Of a DNA stretch of 50,429 bases, positions 23,001-31,268 are shown piece by piece (the stretch's first letter is position 1; each line of letters starts with the position of its first letter). Source of the stretch: DASVWH01 sp036389715. Its GTDB lineage: Bacteria > Acidobacteriota > Blastocatellia > Pyrinomonadales > Pyrinomonadaceae. The notes beneath the pieces are model-generated. The model was not told the origin of the DNA and did not search any database. It saw only the letters and a list, made by a program, of their open reading frames with translations. The position numbers were made by a program, and so were the translations under genes. Location of the stretch: NCBI GenBank assembly GCA_036389715.1, contig DASVWH010000112.1:1-50429 (forward strand), written 5' to 3'.

Positions 23001-23140
23001 CAGGGAGCAAGGCCGGGCGGCGAAGTGGAGTTGAGCGTGCCGCTCAAGGGTTCGGATGAGGGCCGTTGGCTCGCGCGTCGCAGCCTTTTAGGTTTTCCTT
23101 TTGCCTTCTTTAGCGGGCTCGCGTAATATCAGAGGGCGAT

Positions 23141-23668
23141 ATGAATGGACGGGTTTTAGTCCTGAACGCTTCTTTCGAGCCGATTAACGTGTGCACAGAG
23201 CGGCGCGCGGTGGTAATGATTTTCAAAGGCATCGCGCGCATGGAAGAGCACAACGGGCACATGCTCCATTCGGCGAAACTCTCGATTCATGCGCCTTCCG
23301 TCATTCGCCTGACCGAGTACATACACATCCCCTTCGAGCGTCGTTCGCTCTCACGCAAGAACATCCTGCTGCGCGATCATTCGACCTGCCAGTATTGCGG
23401 CAAGCAGTTGCCGCCCGCGGAGTTGACCCTCGACCACGTTCACCCGCGCTCGCGCGGCGGCGATTCGACGTGGGATAATCTGGTCGCCTGCTGCAAGCGC
23501 TGCAATCATCGCAAGGGCAGCCGGACGCCCGAGGAAGCGGGGATGCACCTGCTGCGCCGCCCGCGCGGATTTTCGCTGCACGTTAATCGCCAGATCATGC
23601 GTTACCTCGGACGCGCCGACGAGACCTGGCGCAAGTATCTTTTTTATGAATCGGACGCCCGCGATTAA
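23141..23668 (+). CDS. HNH endonuclease family protein
   Basis: 175 residues with a C-terminal HNH fold: Cys83-x2-Cys86 (CQYCG), LTLDHVHPRSRGGDSTWDNLVACCKRCNHRKG containing His99, Asn113 and the second Cys pair. The N-terminal part (VLVLNASFEPINVCTERRAVVMIFKGIA) is characteristic of a conserved chromosomal HNH subfamily common in many phyla, usually a single copy beside housekeeping genes. Nothing mobile lies nearby, so a restriction, homing or phage role is not indicated. Its true function is not established. Confidence 0.9.
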   Translation: MNGRVLVLNASFEPINVCTERRAVVMIFKGIARMEEHNGHMLHSAKLSIHAPSVIRLTEYIHIPFERRSLSRKNILLRDHSTCQYCGKQLPPAELTLDHVHPRSRGGDSTWDNLVACCKRCNHRKGSRTPEEAGMHLLRRPRGFSLHVNRQIMRYLGRADETWRKYLFYESDARD

Positions 23669-23718
23669 AGGGTCTCCGGCCTGTTTTTAAGTCGCCTGCG
23701 GCGAGAGGATTTTTCGTT

Positions 23719-23967
23719 ATGAACAAAATGGCACTGGGTTACCAGGAGCTGCTCATCATCCTGGCAATCATCGTCGTGCTCTTCGGAGCGAGCCGCCTGC
23801 CGCAGCTGGCCAAGGCGCTCGGCCAGAGCAAACGGGCCTTCCGCGAAGGGCAGGAGGAGGCCGAAGAGGAAGCCCAACTCGAAGCCGCCAAACGCCGCGA
23901 GCGCCTGCGCACGGGCGAAACCAAGAGGCTCGAAGAAGAAGAACTCCTGCGAGAAAGCAAAAGATAG
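23719..23967 (+). CDS. tatA: Sec-independent translocase TatA/E-like protein
   Basis: 82 residues: one N-terminal transmembrane helix (ELLIILAIIVVLFGASRLPQLAKAL) with the FG hinge and an amphipathic helix, then a long charged Glu/Arg-rich tail. This is the TatA/E architecture of the twin-arginine pore. tatC is not in the window. A second ATG at 23728 is possible. The gene ends just before a 31-bp perfect hairpin that closes this transcript. Confidence 0.9.
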   Translation: MNKMALGYQELLIILAIIVVLFGASRLPQLAKALGQSKRAFREGQEEAEEEAQLEAAKRRERLRTGETKRLEEEELLRESKR

Positions 23968-23983
23968 AGCCGGTCTCCTCAAA

Positions 23984-24054
23984 CTCAAGGGCAAAAGTGA
24001 AGACAGCAGGGCAAGCATTGCCCTGCTGTCTTCACTTTTGCCCTTGAGACTTTT
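23984..24054. terminator. Perfect 31-bp hairpin between convergent tatA and methyltransferase genes
   Basis: Positions 23984-24014 are an exact reverse complement of 24018-24048, with a 3-nt loop (gca). TTTT follows on the + strand (24051-24054). It is most simply a bidirectional terminator, but the perfect length is far beyond the usual 6-15 bp. Confidence 0.85.
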
Positions 24055-24069
24055 AACTTCTTCTTCTTC

Positions 24070-24897
24070 TTACGCCTTGCGCCCGACGACGAGCGTGGCC
24101 TTGATGGTCAGGATGAAATCCATGTCCTGCCGCTCCTCGTCAATAATCCGCTCGATCTCCTTCGTGACGCGCGCCTGATGCTCTTCCGCCAGCGGGTCGA
24201 ACCAGCCCTTGAGCAGGAAGTCCGTCACCAGCGGCGAGTTGAGGAACTCATCCCCGGATTGATAGTTGAACTCTTCGACGCGCGTCCAGGACGTGACGTG
24301 ATCGAGCCCTTCGCGGTCGGCGATCTCTTCGACACTGGCCACGGTCGGCAGCTCCCTGATGAGGGCTTCCACATCGCGCTCGTGATTCTCGATGCCCTCG
24401 TTGCGCAGCGCTTCCCAGTAGACGGAGAAGAACTCGCCGAAGCTCGAAGCCGTGGCGAGACTGACGGCCACCGTGCCTCCTGGCCTGGCGACGCGGGCCA
24501 TCTCGGCCAGCATCTCCGGCAAACGCTCGGGCGCGACCAGCGAAGCATCGCCCACGACCAGGTCGAATTGATCGTCTTCAAAGCCGAGTGATTCGAGTTG
24601 GGCGCGGCGGAACTCCGCTTCGGAGCGCGTCGCCATGGCTTTTGCCTGCCCGAGTTCAAGGCATTCTTCGCTCTCGTCTATGCAGACGAGCGTCACCTTA
24701 TCGCCCGCGCGCTCCTGCATCGCCAGGGCATGGCCGCCCGTGCCGGAAGCGACGTAGAGCATCCGTCCCTTCTTCGGCAGCTCGACGTGCTCGTCCACCT
24801 GCTCGGCAAATCTTTCGCCCCAGTCGGTCGCGACGTACAGGTCCCTGAGAAAAGCCAGTTCCTTATCCGATTTGTTAACGCTCACGCTTGATTTCAC
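24070..24897 (-). CDS. Class I SAM-dependent methyltransferase, target unknown
   Basis: 275 residues. Motif I is MLYVASGTGGHAL (47-59), followed by an acidic strand end (TLVCIDES). Motif IV region is FDLVVGDASLV, and ARVARPGGTVAVSLATASSF is the post-motif typical of small-molecule methyltransferases. The second half (QSGDEFLNSPLVTDFLLKGWFDP) resembles nothing I can name. It starts 3 nt after the rarA stop on the minus strand, so it is co-transcribed with rarA. The substrate cannot be inferred. Confidence 0.75.
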   Translation of the reverse strand: MKSSVSVNKSDKELAFLRDLYVATDWGERFAEQVDEHVELPKKGRMLYVASGTGGHALAMQERAGDKVTLVCIDESEECLELGQAKAMATRSEAEFRRAQLESLGFEDDQFDLVVGDASLVAPERLPEMLAEMARVARPGGTVAVSLATASSFGEFFSVYWEALRNEGIENHERDVEALIRELPTVASVEEIADREGLDHVTSWTRVEEFNYQSGDEFLNSPLVTDFLLKGWFDPLAEEHQARVTKEIERIIDEERQDMDFILTIKATLVVGRKA

Positions 24898-24900
24898 CCT

Positions 24901-26229
24901 CTATGGACATTTGTCGCCCTCCTCGAAGGGCGCGGTATCGGTAGCCTCTTCATCATAATACACATGGCCGCGCAAAGACTCCGGCAGGCAGCGCATCTCT
25001 TCCCGGGCGCGCGGGTCGCTGTGCACGTAGCGATAGCCGCCGCCGTACCCTGAACGCTTCATCAAGGGCGTGATGGCGTTGCGCAGGTGCAGCGGGACGG
25101 GCTCGCGCGCGGTCTCCGAAGCGTCTTCGACCGCCGCCATGTAGGCGCGTTTGACTGCGTTCGATTTAGGCGCGCGGGCCAGGTAGATAGTTGCCTGCGA
25201 GAGCGGGTAGAGAGCTTCGGGCAAGCCTATCAGCCGGGTGATGTCGGCGGCGGCCGCGGCCTGGACCATCGCCTGCGGGTCGGCCATCCCGATGTCTTCG
25301 GAGGCCAGGATGCAGAGCCTGCGCGCGATGAAGACCGGGTCGGCCCCGCCCTCTATCAATCGTGCGAGCCAGTATAGAGCGGCGTTGACATCCGAGTTGC
25401 GCAGGCTCTTGATGAGCGCCGAAGCCAGGTTGTAATGCTCCTCGCCGCCCTTGTCGTAGGCGTAATGGGCGCGCCCCAGCGCCTCCACGACGGTCTCAAG
25501 CGTGACGCGCCGCACGGCGTCCGCTTCCGGCGCGGTTGATTCGACGGCGGCTTCGAGCGCGGCGAGAGCCACGCGCGCGTCCCCGTGTGAAGAGTGGGCC
25601 AGGCGCGTCACGGCTTCATCCGAAATCTCGGGTTTGAGTCCGGCCAACCCGCGCACTTCGTCGGCTAGCGCGCGGCGCAGGATGGTCTCGACATCCGCGT
25701 CCGTCAAAGGATTGAGCGAGAGCACGCGTGAGCGCGAGAGCAGCGCGCCCGTCACTTCAAACGAGGGGTTCTCGGTCGTCGCCCCGATGAGCGTCACCGT
25801 CCCGTCTTCGACCGCGGGCAGGAGCGCGTCCTGCTGCGCTTTGTTAAAGCGATGAATCTCGTCAATGAAGAGCACTGTGCGCTCGCCCCGCTTCCTGTTT
25901 TCGCGTGCTTCCGTGATGGCGGCGCGGGCTTCCTTGACGCCGGAGAAGACGGCCGAGAGCGCGACGAAGCGTGCCCCGCTCTTTTCCGCCAACAGCCGCG
26001 CCAGCGTCGTCTTGCCAGTGCCGGGCGCGCCCCAGAGAATCAGCGAGGGGAGCGTGCCCGCGCCTTCGATCAGGCGGCGCAGGACGCGCCCCTCGCCGAC
26101 GAGATGGCCCTGGCCGACGAATTCCGCAAGCGTGCGCGGACGCATCCGCTCGGCCAGCGGCCCGGCCGTCCCTCTTGCGTCTTCTTCGTCCGGCTCGGCG
26201 AAGAGAGTTTTGTTTGTCTGTCTCGGCAT
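24901..26229 (-). CDS. rarA: Replication-associated recombination protein A (MgsA/RarA)
   Basis: AAA+ ATPase acting at stalled replication forks. 442 residues. ERMRPRTLAEFVGQGHLVGEG, Walker A GAPGTGKT (67-74), Walker B VLFIDEIHRFNKAQQDALLPAVEDG, sensor-1 GATTENPSFEV, and the C-terminal tetramerisation part (ASALIKSLRNSDVNAALYWLARLIEGGADPVFIARRL) are all present. It is the first gene of a two-gene minus-strand unit. Confidence 0.95.
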   Translation of the reverse strand: MPRQTNKTLFAEPDEEDARGTAGPLAERMRPRTLAEFVGQGHLVGEGRVLRRLIEGAGTLPSLILWGAPGTGKTTLARLLAEKSGARFVALSAVFSGVKEARAAITEARENRKRGERTVLFIDEIHRFNKAQQDALLPAVEDGTVTLIGATTENPSFEVTGALLSRSRVLSLNPLTDADVETILRRALADEVRGLAGLKPEISDEAVTRLAHSSHGDARVALAALEAAVESTAPEADAVRRVTLETVVEALGRAHYAYDKGGEEHYNLASALIKSLRNSDVNAALYWLARLIEGGADPVFIARRLCILASEDIGMADPQAMVQAAAAADITRLIGLPEALYPLSQATIYLARAPKSNAVKRAYMAAVEDASETAREPVPLHLRNAITPLMKRSGYGGGYRYVHSDPRAREEMRCLPESLRGHVYYDEEATDTAPFEEGDKCP

Positions 26230-26506
26230 AGAATCAGAGCCCGCCTGCGGCTTCTCCAGAGATGCGCCCGCAGACGGGGGAAAGAGCGCGGCTGTCGCCC
26301 GCCGGAAAACGGGGCATGAATCAGGGAATCCAATAAAAGCTTAGCATAATATTGTGCGCGGCGGGACGCCGCGCCGTGCTAGAATACTAAAAATCTTAAA
26401 GGGAACGCGGCTTAAAAGTTTTTCGTATAGGAAGGCGAACGCGCAGTGAGAAGACGGCTTCCGGGCGCGCTCGTCGGAGAGCTTCTGAAACGTCGTGAGG
26501 TGTCAA
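26230..26506. other. Divergent spacer rarA / small membrane protein
   Basis: 277 nt. It contains the candidate extended -10 (26377-26385) and the palindrome gcgcggcg-gga-cgccgcgc (26356-26374). No heptamer arrays and no convincing small gene; frames here are shadows of rarA composition. No clear minus-strand promoter for rarA was found. Confidence 0.6.
26356..26385 (+). promoter_or_regulatory. Extended -10 promoter with adjoining palindrome
   Basis: TGC-TAGAAT (26377-26385) fits an extended -10. No good -35 is present. A perfect 8-bp palindrome with a 3-nt loop (26356-26374) occupies the -35 region and could be an operator. Proposed to drive the small membrane protein. Confidence 0.45.
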
Positions 26507-26722
26507 ATGAGAGAGATCAAAGATAGTGTGAGAGTCGTCGGGATTATCCTGCTGGGACTCTTTGTGCTGGTCGTCGGCGTGCCCCTGGTCCTGGCCGCGG
26601 CCGGAATCACCCTGAGCATTTTCGGCTTCGTGGTCTCGCTGGCCATCGGCATCATCAAGCTGGCGGTCGTCCTGGCCATCGCTTACCTGGCGCTCGTCGG
26701 GGTGCGCGCGATCATGCGCTGA
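26507..26722 (+). CDS. Small two-helix membrane protein, unknown
   Basis: 71 residues from ATG 26507, chosen because GAGG lies 6 nt upstream; GTG 26495 is less likely. After a charged N-terminus (MREIKDSVR), two long hydrophobic stretches cover most of the protein: VVGIILLGLFVLVVGVPLVL and FGFVVSLAIGIIKLAVVLAIAYL. It ends VRAIMR. No known family is recognised. It lies alone between rarA and ychF, pointing toward ychF, with its own promoter and terminator. Confidence 0.6.
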   Translation: MREIKDSVRVVGIILLGLFVLVVGVPLVLAAAGITLSIFGFVVSLAIGIIKLAVVLAIAYLALVGVRAIMR

Positions 26723-26748
26723 GATTGTTCGAGAGAAGAGCAGCTTCC

Positions 26749-26775
26749 GGGGCGACCCCTTGCACGCCCCTTTTA
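26749..26775 (+). terminator. Terminator of the small membrane protein gene
   Basis: ggggcg (26749-26754) pairs with cgcccc (26765-26770) around 10 nt, directly followed by TTTTAT. It sits in the convergent spacer with ychF. Confidence 0.6.
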
Positions 26776-26837
26776 TCTCCACTCCCGACACCCGCCGTCC
26801 CATCCTACAATCCCAAGCATCCCAGCCGCGCAGCCTT

Positions 26838-27938
<1,101 letters not shown>

Positions 27939-28116
27939 AAAGAACCTCTCAGCGAGAAATAGTGCGTGACAGCGAAACAAACTTTGTACACCGTCTGTGC
28001 GCGCCGTGTCCAGTTGCTCAAGTTGCCGGGGCCGGGCGTGAAAACCAGGCGCGGCGAGAAAGAAGTGCCCCGCGTCCGGGGCGTGGATAAAATATGCGCT
28101 ACGAGCCCGCGCCGCT

Positions 28117-28147
28117 TTGCAAGAATGGGGCCTGCTGCGCGTATAAT
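28117..28147 (+). promoter_or_regulatory. Candidate promoter for tldD-pmbA
   Basis: A perfect TATAAT at 28142-28147, with TTGCAA at 28117-28122 (19-nt spacing, one or two long). It is 63 nt upstream of tldD in the ychF/tldD divergent spacer (27939-28210), which otherwise shows nothing assignable. Confidence 0.5.
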
Positions 28148-28210
28148 CAGTCGTCCCGTGCGAGCTGCTTTATCTAAACACACAGCCTTTACAATTTCGG
28201 AGACCAAAAG

Positions 28211-29680
28211 ATGAAAGAGATGGCCGATGTCGCCCTCAATGTCGCCAGGCAGCGGGGCGCTTCCTACGCCGACATACGCTTCGTCCGCATCCTCAATAAT
28301 TTCGTCACGACGCGCGAGAAGCGTGTCGAGAACGTGACCAATACCGAATCCTACGGCTTTGGCGTCCGCGTCCTCGTTGACGGCGCGTGGGGTTTCGCCG
28401 CTTCCAGCAACATCAGTAAAGAGGAGATCGGGCGCGTGGCCGAGCGCGCCACGGCCATCGCCAGGGCCAACCGCAGCATCCAGCGCAGCCGCATCTCGCT
28501 CGTCCCGGTCGAAAAATACCCGGACGCGAAGTACGTCACGCCGGTCCAGCGAGACCCCTTCACCGTCCCGCTCTCCGAAAAGGCCGACTACCTGCTGAAG
28601 GTCAACGCCGCGGCCCAGAAGGTCAAAGCGCCCGGCCCCATGTTCGTCAATTCCAGCATGTTCTTCACGAAGGAAGAGAAGTACTTCGCTTCGACCGAGG
28701 GCTCTTACATCGAGCAGACGCTGATTCGCTCCTTCCCAAGCTTCACGGTCACCTCCGTTGACCCTAAGTCGGGCCGCTTCGAGCAGCGCAGCAGCCTCGG
28801 CAGCCCCGCGGGCAAAGGCTACGAGGTCGTCGCCGAGTACGATCTCATCAACGAAGCGCCGCGCGCCGCCGAGCAGGCCATTCAAAAGCACACGGCCAAG
28901 CCCGTCGAGCCCGGACGCAAAGACCTCGTGCTCCACCCGACGCACCTCTGGCTGACGATTCACGAATCCATCGGACACCCGACCGAGCTTGACCGCGTGC
29001 TCGGCTACGAGGCCAACTTCGCGGGCACGTCTTTCGCCACGCGCGAGAAACTGGGCAAGTTCCAGTACGGCTCGAAGTTCATCAACATCAAGGGCGATAA
29101 GGTGCAGCCGACGGGCCTGGCCACCTGCGGCTGGGACGACGACGGCGTTAAGACCAGGGAGTGGGACATCATCCGTGACGGCGTGCTGGTTGATTACCAG
29201 ACCGTGCGCGATAACGCGGGCCTCATCGGTCTCAAGCGTTCGCACGGCGCGGCCTACGCGGATAGCTGGGGCTCTGTCGCTTTCCAGCGAATGCCCAACG
29301 TCAGCCTCCAGCCCGCCGCCGGTAACAAAAACATCAGCGCCGACGAGTTGATTGCAGACGTGGCCGACGGCATCTACATCGAAGGCGACGGCTCTTTCTC
29401 GATTGACCAGCAACGCTATAACTTCCAGTTCGGCGGGCAGGTCTTCTGGGAGATTAAGAACGGGAAGAAGACGGGCCTGCTGCGTGATGTCGCTTACCAG
29501 TCGCGCACGCCCGATTTCTGGAACAGTTGCGACGGCGTCGGCTCGCGCGAGCACTACCAGCTCGGCGGCTCCTACTTCGACGGCAAGGGCGAACCCGGCC
29601 AGATCAATGCCGTCTCGCACGGCTGTCCCCCGGCCCGCTTTCGCCGCGTCAATATCATCAACACGGGGAGAAAAATCTGA
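28211..29680 (+). CDS. tldD: Metalloprotease TldD
   Basis: Catalytic subunit of the TldD/TldE peptidase that degrades unfolded or modified peptides. 489 residues. The zinc motif HESIGH (HExxxH) is at residues 251-256, followed by PTELDRVLGYEANFAGTSF. The C-terminal part DFWNSCDGVGSREHYQLGGSYFDGKGEPGQINAVSHGCPPARFRRVNII is typical. SD ggag lies 8-9 nt before ATG 28211. Its inactive partner pmbA follows after a repeat hairpin, so the heteromer is probably co-expressed. Confidence 0.93.
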   Translation: MKEMADVALNVARQRGASYADIRFVRILNNFVTTREKRVENVTNTESYGFGVRVLVDGAWGFAASSNISKEEIGRVAERATAIARANRSIQRSRISLVPVEKYPDAKYVTPVQRDPFTVPLSEKADYLLKVNAAAQKVKAPGPMFVNSSMFFTKEEKYFASTEGSYIEQTLIRSFPSFTVTSVDPKSGRFEQRSSLGSPAGKGYEVVAEYDLINEAPRAAEQAIQKHTAKPVEPGRKDLVLHPTHLWLTIHESIGHPTELDRVLGYEANFAGTSFATREKLGKFQYGSKFINIKGDKVQPTGLATCGWDDDGVKTREWDIIRDGVLVDYQTVRDNAGLIGLKRSHGAAYADSWGSVAFQRMPNVSLQPAAGNKNISADELIADVADGIYIEGDGSFSIDQQRYNFQFGGQVFWEIKNGKKTGLLRDVAYQSRTPDFWNSCDGVGSREHYQLGGSYFDGKGEPGQINAVSHGCPPARFRRVNIINTGRKI

Positions 29681-29682
29681 CG

Positions 29683-29760
29683 TAGTGAGCAGTAAGCAGT
29701 AAGCAGTGAGCAGTAAAAGAAAGAGAAACTGCTTACTGCTTACTGCTGACTGCTCACTAA
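29683..29760 (+). repeat. Heptamer inverted repeat, family C, long stem (tldD-pmbA)
   Basis: The left arm (29683-29716: gcagtaa and gcagtga units) and right arm (29728-29759: actgctt, actgctg, actgctc units) pair over 32 nt with two mismatches, around a purine-rich loop (aaagaaagag). It begins 3 nt after the tldD stop. The pmbA SD (caggagag) follows at once. Confidence 0.88.
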
Positions 29761-29771
29761 CAGGAGAGTTT

Positions 29772-31127
29772 ATGGCGATTCTATCTAGCAGTGAGGCTGA
29801 GGCCATCCTGAAGAAAGTCCTGAGTTTCTCGAAGGCAGACGAGTTGGAGGCGAGCCTTCAGGGAGGGCGCTCCGCCTACACACGTTTCGGCGTCAATACG
29901 GCCAGCACCAGCGGCGACACGGATAATCTCTCGCTCGTCGTCAACGCACACTTCGGCCAGCGCAGCGGCGTTGCGACCACCAACACGCTCGACGACCAGG
30001 GCCTGGAAAGAGTCGTCCGCGCGGCCGAAGAGATCGCCCGCCTGCGCCCCGAAGACCCCGAACAGCAGCCCTTCCTGACCAAGCAGCAGTACGCAGCCAT
30101 TGACGCGGCCTTCGACGAAGCGACCTACCGCGCCGAGGCCGACGCCCGCGCACGTGCCATCGCCCAGACCATTGACCCGGCCAAGGCCAAGAACCTGGTC
30201 GCCGCCGGGCTCTTCGATCACGCGGGCGGCTTCACGGCGCGCGCCAACACGAACGGGAATTTCGGCTATCACAGAAACTCCGTCGCCGCCTACACGACGA
30301 CGGTGCGCTCCCTGGATGAGCTTGGCAGGAACGGCTCGGGCTGGGCCTCGGCGATGTCGCATCGCATCGGCGAGATAGACGCCAGGGCCGTCGGCGCGCG
30401 TGCCATCGAGAAGGCGGAACTCTCGCGCAATCCAGTCCAGTTGGAGCCCGGCAACTACACTGTCATCCTCGAACCCAATGCGGTCGGCGACCTCGTCTCT
30501 TCGATGATGAACTTCTTCGGCGCGCGCCAGGCCGACGAGGGCCGCTCCTTTCTCTCGAAGAAGGGCGGCGGCAACCGGATCGGCGAAAAGCTCTTCGGCG
30601 ACGACGTTAATATCTACACCGACCCGACCCTCGCCATCGCGCCCGGCGCTCCCTTCGACGGCCAGGGCATGCCCACCAAGCGCCTCGATTATATTCGCGC
30701 AGGCGTCGTCAAGAATCTCAACTACGGGCGCTACTGGGCCAAGAAGCAGGGCAAAGAGCCGACGCCCGGCTCGACCAATACCATCATGGACGGAGGCAAG
30801 TCCTCCATCGAGGAGATGATTAAGACGACCGAGCGCGGCATCCTCGTGACGCGCTTCTGGTATATCCGCCTCGTCGACCCGCAGTCCGTGCTCCTGACGG
30901 GCCTGACGCGCGACGGCACGTTTCTCATCGAACAGGGGCGGCTCAAGTACGCCATCAAGAATTTCCGCTTCAACGAAACGCCCGTCAAGATGCTCAACAA
31001 CATCGAGCTGATGTCGCCGACCATGCGCATCACCGGCTCCGAGCGGTTCGGCGCATCGCCTCCCATGCTCGCGCCCGCGCTCAAGGTTCGAGACTTCACC
31101 TTTACCAGCCTTTCGGACGCAGTCTGA
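29772..31127 (+). CDS. pmbA: TldE/PmbA-type subunit of the TldD protease
   Basis: 451 residues. The family fold is recognisable (GARRAIEKAEL-like GARAIEKAELSRNPVQLEPGNYTVILEPNAVGDLVSSM, and later FDGQGMPTKRL, MDGGKSSIEEMIKTTERGILVTRFWYIR, MLNNIELMSPTMRI). It lacks the HExxxH zinc site, as expected for the non-catalytic partner. ATG 29772 is chosen over 29706 because caggagag precedes it and the earlier frame is repeat sequence. Confidence 0.92.
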   Translation: MAILSSSEAEAILKKVLSFSKADELEASLQGGRSAYTRFGVNTASTSGDTDNLSLVVNAHFGQRSGVATTNTLDDQGLERVVRAAEEIARLRPEDPEQQPFLTKQQYAAIDAAFDEATYRAEADARARAIAQTIDPAKAKNLVAAGLFDHAGGFTARANTNGNFGYHRNSVAAYTTTVRSLDELGRNGSGWASAMSHRIGEIDARAVGARAIEKAELSRNPVQLEPGNYTVILEPNAVGDLVSSMMNFFGARQADEGRSFLSKKGGGNRIGEKLFGDDVNIYTDPTLAIAPGAPFDGQGMPTKRLDYIRAGVVKNLNYGRYWAKKQGKEPTPGSTNTIMDGGKSSIEEMIKTTERGILVTRFWYIRLVDPQSVLLTGLTRDGTFLIEQGRLKYAIKNFRFNETPVKMLNNIELMSPTMRITGSERFGASPPMLAPALKVRDFTFTSLSDAV

Positions 31128-31133
31128 TAAAGA

Positions 31134-31256
31134 AGTGATGAGTGATGAGTGATGAGTAATGAGTGAAAAGCAGTTGGCGCTTATTCTCATTACTCATCCC
31201 ACTCCCCTCGCTCATTACTCATCACTCATTACTCATTACTCATTACTCATTACTGA
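31134..31256 (+). repeat. Heptamer inverted repeat, family D, long right arm
   Basis: Left units gatgagt, gatgagt, gatgagt, aatgagt (31134-31165). The right arm 31186-31256 has about nine units of actcatt/actcatc, interrupted by cccactcccctcg. It is the largest array in the window. It fills nearly the whole 141-nt spacer between pmbA and the membrane protein gene. Confidence 0.85.
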
Positions 31257-31268
31257 TTACTTCCTTTT

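Noticed and set aside
23101..23129. Promoter TTGCCT-N17-TAATAT before the HNH gene
   Set aside because: Both boxes match only four of six, and the predicted start leaves almost no room for the SD, so support is too weak.
23141..23668. HNH protein as part of a defence or mobile system
   Set aside because: No methylase, helicase, integrase or repeats accompany it; it sits between housekeeping genes.
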